Source of the DNA: Streptomyces sp. Ru72
Lineage (GTDB): Bacteria > Actinomycetota > Actinomycetes > Streptomycetales > Streptomycetaceae
Length of the DNA: 64,000 bases
Reading direction: 5' to 3'
Assembly (NCBI RefSeq): GCF_002920635.1
Contig: NZ_PQSR01000019.1
Coordinates: forward strand, 44,485 to 108,484
Shown here: positions 44,139-52,754 of the stretch, piece after piece
Layout: each line of letters starts with the position of its first letter
Numbering within the stretch: the stretch's first letter is position 1
The notes under the pieces: model-generated
What the model saw: the letters and a program-made list of their open reading frames with translations, nothing else
Told to the model about the DNA's origin: nothing
Database searches by the model: none
Made by a program: the position numbers and the translations under genes

Positions 44139-45437
44139 ATGAGCACAAGTGCGCGCTTCGACCGCGGCCACACCGACGACCTCATGTCCTTCCTGGCGGC
44201 GAGCCCGTCGCCGTACCACGCCGTGGCATGCGCCGCCGAGCGACTGGAGAAGGCCGGCTTCCGGCAGGTCTCGGAGACGGACGCCTGGGACGGCACGTCC
44301 GGCGGCCGGTACGTGCTGCGCGGCGGCGCGATCATCGCCTGGTACGTCCCCGAGGGCGCCGACCCGCACACGCCGTTCCGGATCGTGGGCGCACACACCG
44401 ACTCGCCCAACCTGCGGGTGAAGCCGCGGCCGGACAGCGGCGCGCACGGCTGGCGGCAGATCGCGGTGGAGATCTACGGCGGTCCCCTGCTCAACTCCTG
44501 GCTCGACCGGGACCTGGGCCTCGCCGGCCGGCTGTCCCTGCGCGACGGCTCGACGCGCCTGGTGAACATCGACAGACCGCTGCTGCGCGTACCGCAGCTG
44601 GCCATCCACCTGGACCGCTCGGTCTCCAGCGAGGGCCTGAAGCTGGACAAGCAGCGCCACCTCCAGCCCGTCTGGGGCCTGGGCGACGACGTGCGCGACG
44701 GCGACCTGATCGCGTTCCTGGAGCAGGAGCTGGGGCTCGCCGCCGGTGAGGTGGCCGGCTGGGACCTGATGACCCACTCGGTGGAGCCGCCGGCCTACCT
44801 GGGCCGCGACAAGGAGCTGGTGGCGGGGCCGCGCATGGACAACCTGCTGTCCGTGCACGCGGGCACCGCGGCGCTCGCGGCCGTCGCCGGCTCCGATGCC
44901 GCCCTGTCGTACATCCCGGTACTCGCGGCCTTCGACCACGAGGAGAACGGCTCGCAGTCGGACACCGGCGCCGACGGCCCGCTGCTCGGGTCGGTCCTGG
45001 AACGCTCGGTGTTCGCCCGGGGCGGCTCCTACGAGGACCGGGCGCGGGCCTTCGCCGGCACGGTCTGTCTGTCCTCCGACACCGGGCACGCCGTCCACCC
45101 CAACTACGCGGAGCGGCACGACCCGACGCACCACCCGCGCGCGAACGGCGGGCCGATCCTCAAGGTGAACGTCAACAACCGCTACGCCACCGACGGTTCG
45201 GGGCGGGCGCTGTTCGCCGCGGCCTGCGAGAAGGCGGACGTGCCCTTCCAGACCTTCGTCTCGAACAACGCGATGCCCTGCGGCACCACCATCGGCCCCA
45301 TCACCGCGGCCCGCCACGGCATCAGGACGGTGGACATCGGCGCGGCGATCCTGTCGATGCACAGCGCCCGCGAACTGTGCGGCGCGAAGGACCCGTACCT
45401 CCTGGCCAACGCCCTGACGGCGTTCCTGGAAGGCTGA
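44139..45437 (+). CDS. M18 family aminopeptidase
   Basis: The 432-residue enzyme starts at ATG 44139. TAAGGT (44127-44132) lies 6 nt upstream: it can be a -10 for a leaderless mRNA or a weak Shine-Dalgarno. Metal ligands and catalytic residues are visible in VGAHTDSPNLRVKP (His, Asp), AFDHEENGSQSDTGADGP (Glu-Glu pair), and the C-terminal DIGAAILSMHSARELCG (His). LAGPRMDNL-type sequence (VAGPRMDNLLSVHAG) in the middle supplies the bridging Asp. M18 peptidases are cytoplasmic zinc or cobalt enzymes that remove N-terminal acidic or neutral residues and form tetrahedral dodecamers. A short gap follows before the DUF6458 gene. Confidence 0.94.
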   Translation: MSTSARFDRGHTDDLMSFLAASPSPYHAVACAAERLEKAGFRQVSETDAWDGTSGGRYVLRGGAIIAWYVPEGADPHTPFRIVGAHTDSPNLRVKPRPDSGAHGWRQIAVEIYGGPLLNSWLDRDLGLAGRLSLRDGSTRLVNIDRPLLRVPQLAIHLDRSVSSEGLKLDKQRHLQPVWGLGDDVRDGDLIAFLEQELGLAAGEVAGWDLMTHSVEPPAYLGRDKELVAGPRMDNLLSVHAGTAALAAVAGSDAALSYIPVLAAFDHEENGSQSDTGADGPLLGSVLERSVFARGGSYEDRARAFAGTVCLSSDTGHAVHPNYAERHDPTHHPRANGGPILKVNVNNRYATDGSGRALFAAACEKADVPFQTFVSNNAMPCGTTIGPITAARHGIRTVDIGAAILSMHSARELCGAKDPYLLANALTAFLEG

Positions 45438-45536
45438 CACTCCCGCCCGCCGCCGACCGTCCCGGCATGTCCACGGATGTCCCGGGTACCCGGGTTCGGG
45501 GCCGGAAGGACCGGACCCACAGGGAGGGCAGGACTC

Positions 45537-45785
45537 ATGGGCCTGGGTGGATGCATCATCCTGATCGCCGTGGGGGCCATCCTCGCGTTTGCGACCGACT
45601 GGCACATGCAAGGCGTCAACATCCACTTGGTCGGCGTCATACTCATGATCGTCGGGCTGATAGGAGTGACCACCTTCAGCGGCATCTACCGCCGCAGGCG
45701 GGTCGTCGTGCCGCCCCCGACGACCGTCGTCGAGGAGAACCGGCACCACCGCGGCGACGGCTACACCGATGGATACGGCGTGTAG
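45537..45785 (+). CDS. DUF6458-type small membrane protein
   Basis: The 82-residue product starts at ATG 45537 with GGGAGGGCAGG upstream. Two TM helices (GGCIILIAVGAILAFATDW and VNIHLVGVILMIVGLIGVTTF) flank a short loop WHMQGVNIHL. The tail is basic (RRRRVVV), then Pro/His-rich. The IAVGAILAFA plus VGxILMIVGLIG pattern is what I recall as DUF6458, abundant in actinobacteria and of unknown function. It stands between the M18 peptidase and the glycosyltransferase, probably as its own transcript. Confidence 0.82.
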   Translation: MGLGGCIILIAVGAILAFATDWHMQGVNIHLVGVILMIVGLIGVTTFSGIYRRRRVVVPPPTTVVEENRHHRGDGYTDGYGV

Positions 45786-45799
45786 GGGCTGCGACTTCG

Positions 45800-45849
45800 G
45801 TAAGGCCGAGGGCTGCAGAGGCTCCGTAAGGGCTGTAAGCGAAGTAAGG
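45800..45849 (+). repeat. Phased GTAAGS direct repeats upstream of the glycosyltransferase
   Basis: GTAAGG occurs at 45800, 45826 and 45844, and GTAAGC at 45835; the last three are spaced exactly 9 nt apart. The region 45786-45985 has no gene and a lower GC content than the flanks. Such heptad-like phased repeats can bind SARP- or OmpR-type activators. Confidence 0.4.
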
Positions 45850-45985
45850 CGTGCACGGCGTTCAGCCCGTGTACGGCACGCAAGGGGCGATGCGCCGACC
45901 TTGGGACGACAACAGACAAGCTTGGGTATTCCGTTACCAGGGCCATCTTGTCGTTTTGTGTGAAAATCGTGAAGACTGTGGCCTC

Positions 45986-47128
45986 ATGAGCGCCCGGGGG
46001 GGTGGAGGTGCCGGGCGTGCCACAGCTTCACGACGGGGGGCTCCTGCCGTGCACGACCCGGCGGCAACGGGCGGCAGACCGTATCTGACGGTCCTGATCC
46101 CCGCCCACAACGAGCAGCAACGTATCGCCGCCGCCATCGACGGCCTGTGGCGCCAGACCCACCGCCCCGATCTGATCGTGGTGGTCGCCGACAACTGCAC
46201 CGACGACACCGCCGCCGTCGCGGCCGCCCACGGCGCGCAGGTCTTCCACACCCGGGGCAACACCCACAAGAAGGCGGGTGCCCTCAACCAGGCCATCGAC
46301 TGGATACTCCCCCACCTCGACGACCGCGACCTCCTGCTCGTGCAGGACGCGGACACGGTCCTCAACCCGTGGTTCAACGAGACCGCCATGGGCACCTTCA
46401 ACCGCAAGGTGGGAGCGGTCGGCGGCGTCTTCTACGGCGAACCGGGCGGCGGATTCCTCGGTCTGCTGCAGCGCATGGAGTTCCACCGCTACGCCTGGGA
46501 AGTCGAGCGCACCGGCGGCCGGGCCCAGGTGCTCACCGGAACCGGCACCATGTTCCGGGCCCGGGTGCTGCGCGAGGTCCGGGCCGCCCGCCTGTCCGGA
46601 CTGATCGGTGGCGGCGACGGCTACTACAGCCTGGCCTCGCTCACCGAGGACGACGAGATGACCAAGGCGGTCAAGACTCTCGGCTACCGCGCCATGTCCC
46701 CGGCCGGCTGCGCGGTCACCACCGAGGTCATGCCCACCCTGCGCAAGCTCTGGCACCAACGCCTGCGCTGGCAGCGGGGCGCTCTGGAGAACCTGCGCGA
46801 CTACGGCTGGACCCGGGTCACCGTCCGCTACTTCATGCAGCAGTTCCTGATGGGTTTCGGCGCGCTCTCCTTCCTCGTCTACCTGGTCTTCATGAGCACC
46901 TACACGACCATGTACGGCTGGCCCGGACTGTCGCCGTTCTGGACCGCGATCGGCCTGATCTTCGTGGTCGAGAAGACCGTCTCCGTTCGCCGCGCCGGGC
47001 CCCTGGCCGTCCTGGTGGCCGCGCTGATGATCCCGGAGATGCTCTACGACCTGTTCCAGCACGCCGTCTACTTCACCTCGCTGTGGGGCCTCGTGCGCCG
47101 CAGCGAGGAGAAGTGGGTGGCCACCTGA
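45986..47128 (+). CDS. GT2 family glycosyltransferase (membrane, processive type)
   Basis: From ATG 45986 the protein has 380 residues. The GT-A domain has LTVLIPAHNEQQRI, VVADNCTDDT, LVQDADTVL (DxD), SLTEDDEMTKAVKTLGY (TED base region) and the QxxRW motif in WHQRLRWQRGALENL, all typical of processive beta-glycan synthases. Two or three TM helices close the C-terminus (MQQFLMGFGALSFLVYLVFMS, FWTAIGLIFVVEKTVS, GPLAVLVAALMIPEMLYDLF). It probably makes a cell-envelope polysaccharide from a UDP-sugar. The frame is open upstream to GTG 45851, but that part has poor third-position GC. The small gene at 47176 follows at 47 bases. Confidence 0.88.
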   Translation: MSARGGGGAGRATASRRGAPAVHDPAATGGRPYLTVLIPAHNEQQRIAAAIDGLWRQTHRPDLIVVVADNCTDDTAAVAAAHGAQVFHTRGNTHKKAGALNQAIDWILPHLDDRDLLLVQDADTVLNPWFNETAMGTFNRKVGAVGGVFYGEPGGGFLGLLQRMEFHRYAWEVERTGGRAQVLTGTGTMFRARVLREVRAARLSGLIGGGDGYYSLASLTEDDEMTKAVKTLGYRAMSPAGCAVTTEVMPTLRKLWHQRLRWQRGALENLRDYGWTRVTVRYFMQQFLMGFGALSFLVYLVFMSTYTTMYGWPGLSPFWTAIGLIFVVEKTVSVRRAGPLAVLVAALMIPEMLYDLFQHAVYFTSLWGLVRRSEEKWVAT

Positions 47129-47175
47129 GCCCGCCCCCCACCTCTCTCGCACCACCGCAGCAAGGAGATTCGACG

Positions 47176-47340
47176 ATGTACGGAAGAGTGATAGGCGCCG
47201 GCACCACCGGCGCGGGCGGCGCCACACTGGCCGCCACCGGCCTGTGGATGAACAGCATGGCGCTGATGGTGGCGGCCACCACCCTGGTGGCGGCCGGAGT
47301 GGCCCTGTTCAAGCTGGCGCCGCGCCCGCGCCGCCGCTGA
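47176..47340 (+). CDS. Small hydrophobic membrane peptide, unknown
   Basis: The 54-residue product starts at ATG 47176 with AAGGAGA 7 nt upstream. A Gly/Ala/Thr-rich first half (GAGTTGAGGATLAATGLWMN) and a TM helix (MALMVAATTLVAAGVALFKLA) are followed by RPRRR. It lies 47 bases after the glycosyltransferase with no terminator between, so it is likely co-transcribed and may assist it. No family is recognised. Confidence 0.7.
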   Translation: MYGRVIGAGTTGAGGATLAATGLWMNSMALMVAATTLVAAGVALFKLAPRPRRR

Positions 47341-47358
47341 CACCCCAGCGATGCCGTC

Positions 47359-47392
47359 GTCCCCCGGTCGCGCCCTCCCGCGCCCGGGGGAC
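47359..47392. terminator. Hairpin between convergent genes
   Basis: GTCCCCCGG (47359-47367) pairs with CCGGGGGAC (47384-47392). It lies between the small peptide gene (+) and the NHL-thioredoxin gene (-). Confidence 0.75.
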
Positions 47393-47435
47393 GCTCCGGC
47401 GGGGACTCCGCCCGGGGACGCTCGGGCCGCCCCGC

Positions 47436-49265
47436 CTACCTGTTGTCGTCCATCCCCGCCAGGACGAGCGGCAGCCGGTCCGTCCCGCCCTCGGTGAGGC
47501 GGACCGGGACGCCCCAGTCCTGCTGGTGGACATGGCACGCCGGGTATTCGTTGGCCGGGTCGTCGTCGCAGGACGCCGCCATCGCCGAGACGTGCAGGAC
47601 GCCCTCGGCTATCGCCGGGTTCAGCTCCAGCTCGCGCTCCAGGTCCGTGCCGGCGCCCTCGCCCTTCAGCAGCAGCTCCGGCGGGGTCGAGGAGACCAGC
47701 AGCCGGGTCGACGGTCCGTAGCGCGTGTCCAGCTTCTGGCCGGCCGGGGCCTGGAAGATCACGTCGAGTCGGAGCTTCCCGGGCGTCACCTCGGTCGCGG
47801 CACGCTGCGTGCGGTGGGCGACCGCGGCGACCTGTACCGCCTCCTCCGGCAGCCGCAGCCGGGTCAGCCGGTGCCGGGCCGACTCCACCACCACGATGTC
47901 CTCGCCGACGAGCACCGCGTCCGACGGCTCCCGCAGATCCGTCGCCAGCGTGCTCACCTCACCCGTCGCCGGGTCGTAGCGCCGCAGCGCGTGGTTGTAG
48001 GTGTCGCTGACCGCCACCGAGCCGTCCGGCAGCGCCGTCACCCCCAGCGGGTGCTGGAGAAGCGCCTGTTCCGCCGCGCCGTCCCGGTGTCCGAAGTCGA
48101 ACAGCCCCGTCCCGACCGCCGTGTGCACCGCGCCGTCCCGGTCCACCCAGCGAAGCGCGCTCGTCTCGGAGTCCGCCAGCCACAGGCGCTCCCCGTCGGG
48201 CGACACCGCGAGCCCCGAAGGCTGCGCGAACCAGGCTTCGGCGCCCGGGCCGTCCACCAGCCCCTCGTTCGTGGTGCCGGCCGCCACCGCGGCCGTGGCC
48301 GTGGCGGGGTCGTACGTCCACAGCTGGTGCACGCCCGCCATGGCGATCCACACCCGGTCGCCGAAGACCGCCACGTCCCAGGGCGAGGAGAGGTCCACCT
48401 CCAGGGCCGGCCCCGACGTCGGCGAGCCCTGCCACCACTGCTTGCCGGTGCCCGCCAGCGTGCTGACCTCGCCGGTCGCCAGGTCCAGGCGGCGCAGCGC
48501 GTGGTTCACGGTGTCCGCGACGACCACCGCTCCCTCACCGAGCAGGGCCAGGCCCTGCGGCTCGCTGAAGCTCGCCGCCCCAGCCGGGCCGTCCGCGAAG
48601 CCCCGTACGCCGGAGCCGATGCGCCGCACCACCGTCTCGCCGTCCGCCGCAAGCTCCACCAGCTGGTGCCGGGTGGTGTCGCTGACCAGAAAGGAGCCGG
48701 ACGGCAGCAGGAGCGCCTTGCCCGGGAAGCGGAGGGTCGTGGGCTCGGGCTCCGGTGCCACGTACGGGCCGTCGCCCCGGCGCAGCGTGCCCTTGGCCGC
48801 GTGCTCCTCCTCCAGCTCCTCGACGAGCCGGGCGATCGCATGGGCGTGGCCCTCACCCGCGTGCTGGGCGACCACATAACCCTCGGGGTCGATGACCACC
48901 AGAGTGGGCCAGGCCCGGACGGCGTACTGCTTCCAGGTGGCGAGCTCCGGGTCGTCGAGGACCGGGTGCTCCACCCCGTACCGCTCCACCGCGTCCACCA
49001 CCGCCCGGTGCTCCGCCTCATGGACGAACTTCGGAGAGTGCACGCCGATGATCACCACGGTGTCGCGGTGCTTCTCCTCCAGCTCGCGCAGCTCGTCCAG
49101 GACGTGCAGGCAGTTGATGCAGCAGAACGTCCAGAAGTCGAGGATGACGATGCGTCCTCGCAGGTCGGCGAGGCTGTACTGCTCTCCGCCCGTGTTCAGC
49201 CAGCCACCCTTGCCGATCAGCTCGGGGGCGCGGACACGGACGCGACGCGAAGTGGAGTCGTTCAT
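47436..49265 (-). CDS. NHL-repeat thioredoxin-family protein (NHLRC2-like)
   Basis: The 609-residue protein starts at ATG 49265. Residues 10-155 are a thioredoxin domain with WTFCCINC (C48, C49, C52), where the usual CxxC is CINC preceded by another Cys, and a cis-Pro region in VRAWPTLVVIDPEG. Residues 170-500 hold five or six NHL beta-propeller repeats (e.g. PQGLALLGEGAVVVADTVNHALRRLDLATG and its partner at 395-425). The last 100 residues form a beta domain like that of animal NHLRC2. No signal peptide is present, so it is cytoplasmic. A redox role is expected; the bacterial function is unknown. Confidence 0.92.
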   Translation of the reverse strand: MNDSTSRRVRVRAPELIGKGGWLNTGGEQYSLADLRGRIVILDFWTFCCINCLHVLDELRELEEKHRDTVVIIGVHSPKFVHEAEHRAVVDAVERYGVEHPVLDDPELATWKQYAVRAWPTLVVIDPEGYVVAQHAGEGHAHAIARLVEELEEEHAAKGTLRRGDGPYVAPEPEPTTLRFPGKALLLPSGSFLVSDTTRHQLVELAADGETVVRRIGSGVRGFADGPAGAASFSEPQGLALLGEGAVVVADTVNHALRRLDLATGEVSTLAGTGKQWWQGSPTSGPALEVDLSSPWDVAVFGDRVWIAMAGVHQLWTYDPATATAAVAAGTTNEGLVDGPGAEAWFAQPSGLAVSPDGERLWLADSETSALRWVDRDGAVHTAVGTGLFDFGHRDGAAEQALLQHPLGVTALPDGSVAVSDTYNHALRRYDPATGEVSTLATDLREPSDAVLVGEDIVVVESARHRLTRLRLPEEAVQVAAVAHRTQRAATEVTPGKLRLDVIFQAPAGQKLDTRYGPSTRLLVSSTPPELLLKGEGAGTDLERELELNPAIAEGVLHVSAMAASCDDDPANEYPACHVHQQDWGVPVRLTEGGTDRLPLVLAGMDDNR

Positions 49266-49415
49266 GGGTCAAGGGTGCCATCCGGGTTCGGCATGCCCCG
49301 GGGGCCTGTGGACAACTCGGTGACTGTGCGTACAACCTCTCCTACGGGATGCGCACATGGCGTGACGGAGAGATGCTCGTCTCACACAGGGGGGTCAGTG
49401 CAAGGGAGCAGTTCC

Positions 49416-49649
49416 ATGCCTCGTGACATCGACGACCAGATGCGCCGCCCGAACCGCGACCGCGAGCGCGGTGAGACGAGCGGCGAGGAGATCCGCGACC
49501 GGAAGCGCCGCGACCCCGACATGAGCGGCTCCGACTTCTCGGACCAGGACCTGGACAGGTCCCGCACGCGGGGTGACCGCGAGGACCGGCGCTCGTCCTG
49601 GGACGAGGACGAGCTCGACGAGCAGGACAGGCGCGAGGGCTACCGGTAG
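49416..49649 (+). CDS. Small highly charged disordered protein
   Basis: The 77-residue product starts at ATG 49416 with AAGGGAG upstream. More than half of the residues are Asp, Glu, Arg or Lys (DDQMRRPNRDRERGETSGEE, then DQDLDRSRTRGDREDRRSSWDEDELDEQDRREG), with almost no hydrophobic residues. It is predicted to be disordered, like hydrophilin or stress-type proteins. Third positions are G/C-rich and the ribosome site is good, which supports coding. No family is recognised. Confidence 0.7.
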   Translation: MPRDIDDQMRRPNRDRERGETSGEEIRDRKRRDPDMSGSDFSDQDLDRSRTRGDREDRRSSWDEDELDEQDRREGYR

Positions 49650-49690
49650 ACCGTTTCGCGCCTGCGCGGTCCCTCGCGGTCCGTTCACGG

Positions 49691-49714
49691 GTCCCCCGCC
49701 GCGGTGCGGGGGAC
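49691..49714. terminator. Hairpin between convergent small gene and cupin
   Basis: GTCCCCCGC (49691-49699) pairs with GCGGGGGAC (49706-49714). Confidence 0.75.
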
Positions 49715-49756
49715 TCGTCCACGTCCCGGGGCGGCGGATGCCGGCAAGGAGCCGGC

Positions 49757-50152
49757 TCAGGCCAGTGCGTGTCCGGTCGTCGCGTCCACGTGGCCGGGGA
49801 CCTCCTCATGCCGGTCGCCGACCGTCATCGTGCCGGTGGGCTCGAACAGGAGGATCGATGCCCCGGCGGGCGCGGACGGCTTGTGCTCCGTGCCGCGCGG
49901 AACCGTGAAGACCGAGCCCCTGGCAAGGGTGACCGTGCGCTCGCCGGCCGGTTCGCGCAGCGCGATGTGCAGTTCACCGTCGAGGACGAGGAAGAACTCG
50001 TCGGTGTGGTCGTGCGTGTGCCACAGGTGCTCGCCCTCGACCTTCGCGACGCGGACGTCGTAGTCGTTGACCGTGGTGACGATGCGGGGGCTCCACAGCT
50101 CGGCGAAGGAGGCGAGGGCCGCGGCGAGGGAGACGGGTTCCTTGGGTTCCAT
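49757..50152 (-). CDS. Single-domain cupin protein
   Basis: The 131-residue protein starts at ATG 50152. The cupin metal site is HLWHTHDHTDEFFLVLDGELHI (His, His, Glu), and the second motif region GSVFTVPRGTEHKP supplies the last His. The beta-barrel fits a small mononuclear metal cupin of the kind used as a sugar isomerase, dioxygenase or sensor. It is divergent from a GlxA-type AraC regulator, with 51 bases between start codons, so that regulator is likely to control it. The substrate is unknown. Confidence 0.88.
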   Translation of the reverse strand: MEPKEPVSLAAALASFAELWSPRIVTTVNDYDVRVAKVEGEHLWHTHDHTDEFFLVLDGELHIALREPAGERTVTLARGSVFTVPRGTEHKPSAPAGASILLFEPTGTMTVGDRHEEVPGHVDATTGHALA

Positions 50153-50203
50153 GCCGTCATCCTGCGGGGTGACCTGCCGCCGCACGAGTGCTAGAAATCG
50201 CAC

Positions 50204-51202
50204 ATGCCGCAAGGATCCTCTCAGCCGTCGCGCCGGCACCGGGTCGTGCTCGTCGTGGACGAGAACTCGAATCCCTTCGAGATGAGCTGCGCCATCGAGG
50301 TGTTCGGCCTACGGCGGCCGGAACTCGGCCGTGAGTTGTACGACTTCCGGTTGTGCGCGGTCGGGCCCCGGATCCGGATGCGGGACGGCTTCTTCACGCT
50401 CTCCGATGTCGCCGGGCTCGAGGCGGCCGACGACGCGGACACGCTGATCGTGCCGAACAGGCCCGACACCGACACCCCGCGCTCCCCGAAGGTCCTGGAC
50501 GCGGTACGCCGGGCGCACGCGCGGGGCGCACGGCTGGTCGGCTTCTGCTCCGGCGCGTTCACCATCGCGGAGGCCGGGCTGCTCGACGGCCGGCGAGCGG
50601 CCTGCCACTGGATGTGGGCGGATTCGTTCCGGGCGCGGTTTCCCCAGGTCAGGCTGGAGCCGGACGTACTGTTCGTGGATGATGGCGACATCCTGACCGC
50701 CTCCGGCAGCGCCTCCGCACTCGATCTCGGCCTGCACGTCGTACGCCGCGACCACGGCGCCGAGGTCGCGAACGCCGTCTCCCGCCGCCTGGTCTTCGCC
50801 GCGCACCGCGACGGCGGACAGCGGCAGTTCGTGGAGCGGCCCGTTCCGGACGTGCCGGACGAGTCGCTGGCCCCGGTGCTGGCCTGGGCCCAGGAGCGAC
50901 TGGACGAACCGCTCACCGTCGGCGACCTCGCAGCCCGCGCCGCGGTCAGCCCCGCCACCCTGCACCGCCGGTTCCGCGCCCAGCTCGGCACCACACCACT
51001 GGCTTGGCTGACGGGGGAGCGGGTGGCCCTCGCCTGCCGGCTGATCGAGCGCGGGGAGGAGCGGCTGGACGTGGTCGCCGCGCGCAGCGGCCTCGGCACG
51101 GCCGCCAATCTGCGGGCCCGGCTTCGAGCCGGGACCGGGCTCAGTCCGTCGGCCTACCGGCGGCGTTTCGGGCCCGCCCCGGGGGAAGCTCTGACCGTAT
51201 GA
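50204..51202 (+). CDS. GlxA-family transcriptional regulator (DJ-1/PfpI plus AraC HTH)
   Basis: The 332-residue protein starts at ATG 50204. Residues 14-185 are a DJ-1/PfpI amidotransferase-like domain with VGFCSGAFTIAEAGLLDGRRAACHW (the Cys elbow). Residues 225-320 are the two-helix-turn-helix AraC domain (LDEPLTVGDLAARAAVSPATLHRRFRAQLGTTPLAWL, then RLDVVAARSGLGTAANLRARL). TAGAAA (50192-50197) ends 6 nt before the ATG, so a leaderless mRNA is likely. Its stop overlaps the start of the LURP-one gene. It probably regulates the divergent cupin; the ligand is unknown. Confidence 0.93.
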   Translation: MPQGSSQPSRRHRVVLVVDENSNPFEMSCAIEVFGLRRPELGRELYDFRLCAVGPRIRMRDGFFTLSDVAGLEAADDADTLIVPNRPDTDTPRSPKVLDAVRRAHARGARLVGFCSGAFTIAEAGLLDGRRAACHWMWADSFRARFPQVRLEPDVLFVDDGDILTASGSASALDLGLHVVRRDHGAEVANAVSRRLVFAAHRDGGQRQFVERPVPDVPDESLAPVLAWAQERLDEPLTVGDLAARAAVSPATLHRRFRAQLGTTPLAWLTGERVALACRLIERGEERLDVVAARSGLGTAANLRARLRAGTGLSPSAYRRRFGPAPGEALTV

Positions 51203-51693
51203 GATTTTTTGTGCGCGACCGGCTCCTCGGCATCGGCGAGGACTACTGGATCGAGGACCAGGACGGCACCAAGGTCTTCCTGGTCGACGGCAAGGCGATG
51301 CGGCTGAGGGACACCTTCGAGCTGAAGGACCCGCAGGGGCGCGTCCTGATCGACATCCACCAGAAGATGTTCGCCCTGCGCGACACGATGATCATCGAGC
51401 GTGACGGCGAGCGGCTGGCCACGATCAAGCGCAAGCGGCTCTCCCTGCTGCGCAACCACTACCGCGTCTCGCTGGCGGACGGCACGGAGCTCGACGTCAG
51501 CGGCAAGATCCTCGACCGTGAGTTCGCCGTCGAGTACGACGGCGAACTGCTCGCACAGATCTCCCGGCGCTGGCTGCATGTCCGTGAGACGTACGGCGTC
51601 GACATCGTGCGGGAGGACGCGGACCCCGCACTGCTGATCGCGGTGGCCGTGTGCGTGATCCACCTGGCGGACAAGGAGCGGGAGGAGGACTGA
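51199..51693 (+). CDS. LURP-one-related (DUF567) family protein
   Basis: The 164-residue protein starts at ATG 51199, overlapping the regulator's stop (ATGA), so it is translationally coupled to it. It is a tubby-like beta-barrel: MRFFVRDRLLGIGEDYWIEDQDGTKVFLVDGKAMRLRDTFELKDPQG, then IHQKMFALRDTMIIERDGERLATIKRK. The C-terminal helix is hydrophobic (ALLIAVAVCVIHLADK), as in tubby folds, where it sits inside the barrel. The family is known in plants (LOR) and phospholipid scramblases; the bacterial role is unknown. Coupling to a GlxA-type gene is a hint that both act in one response. Confidence 0.88.
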   Translation: MRFFVRDRLLGIGEDYWIEDQDGTKVFLVDGKAMRLRDTFELKDPQGRVLIDIHQKMFALRDTMIIERDGERLATIKRKRLSLLRNHYRVSLADGTELDVSGKILDREFAVEYDGELLAQISRRWLHVRETYGVDIVREDADPALLIAVAVCVIHLADKEREED

Positions 51694-51739
51694 TCGGGCC
51701 CCGGGTGCGCCAGGACGCTCCAGGGTCCGTCCGCGTCGT

Positions 51740-52564
51740 CTACTTCGTCACCGCGAACGAGCGCAGGATCGCCGCCGTCAGCTCCGGGTCGCCCTCCGCC
51801 TTGATCCGGTCGGCCGCGGCGTCCGCGCCCACCCGGCCGCAGGCCAGGCGGACGTACGTCTCCCAGTCGAGCGTCAGCGTCACCGCCGGGCCCAGCGAGG
51901 GCGTGCCGTCTATCGAGCCGCGCCCCTCCGCGTCGACCCGGACCGTGCGCAGGAACTCCACGGGACCGTGCACGTCGATGACGACCGCCGAGCCGGGCGG
52001 CGCGCCCGCGCCCTTGGCGACCACCTCCGGCAGGGCGGCCAGCAGCTCGTCCCGGGTGATGTGCGCGCCCGGGGAGTCGAGGTTCCCCGGCCGGCCGAGC
52101 GCCGTGCGCAGGTCCTGTTCGTGCACCCAGACGTCGAACGCGCGGTACCGCATGGCCTCTTCGAGAGTCTGTTCGGTGCCGAGCGGGCCGCGCACCTTGG
52201 TGCCCGGGTCCCGCGAGTCGTTCCGCAGCTGGCGGTTGCGGCGGATGATCGTGTACTCCAGTTCGGACGTCATCTCCGGCGCCGTGTGGTGGCGGCGCAC
52301 GTCGACCTGCATCTCCATGTAGCGCTGGTGATCGTTCGTGACGTGGAACAGGTCGCGCGGGAGCGTGTGGATGGGGCGCGGATCGCCGAGCATCTCGCAG
52401 TCCATGCCGATGACGTGCGAGACCACGTCGCGCACCGACCAGCCGGGGCACGGTGTCCGCCGGTTCCACTCGCCCTCCACGAGCGGCTGCACCAGTTCGG
52501 ATATCGCTTCGATGGAGTGGGTCCAGGCATCGGCGTAGGGCTGAAGAGTGGGATGCAGACTCAC
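51740..52564 (-). CDS. Maleylpyruvate-isomerase-type, mycothiol-dependent enzyme
   Basis: The 274-residue protein starts at GTG 52564. The N-terminal DinB-like four-helix bundle carries TPCPGWSVRDVVSHVIGMDCEMLGD (metal-binding His in SHVIG), HRYMEMQVD-type helices, and RYRAFDVWVHEQDLRTALG (HEQD with further ligands). The C-terminal domain (about 180-270) is SCP2-like. Family members isomerise or transfer with mycothiol, the actinobacterial thiol. The precise substrate is unknown. It converges on the LURP-one gene and is divergent from the nitrilase-type gene, across a 190-base promoter gap. Confidence 0.9.
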   Translation of the reverse strand: MSLHPTLQPYADAWTHSIEAISELVQPLVEGEWNRRTPCPGWSVRDVVSHVIGMDCEMLGDPRPIHTLPRDLFHVTNDHQRYMEMQVDVRRHHTAPEMTSELEYTIIRRNRQLRNDSRDPGTKVRGPLGTEQTLEEAMRYRAFDVWVHEQDLRTALGRPGNLDSPGAHITRDELLAALPEVVAKGAGAPPGSAVVIDVHGPVEFLRTVRVDAEGRGSIDGTPSLGPAVTLTLDWETYVRLACGRVGADAAADRIKAEGDPELTAAILRSFAVTK

Positions 52565-52754
52565 GGAACGGGACCCCTCGGCGGTCGGTGCACGGGCGTT
52601 GGTCGACGGCGTTGTCGGTGGTTGTACTGCGGGAGGTGGCTGTCAGCGGGTGTCTTGGGACGTTAAGTTACGCTGCTGCGAGGCACCCCGGCAGTGCTTT
52701 GGTGTGACGATCGTAGGCCCGTTGAGAAGGCTCGATTACCAGGACGGTGGTAGT

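Noticed and set aside
45851..45985. 45-residue N-terminal extension of the glycosyltransferase
   Set aside because: Third positions are AT-rich compared with all neighbours and the GT2 domain starts later; it is more likely promoter DNA.
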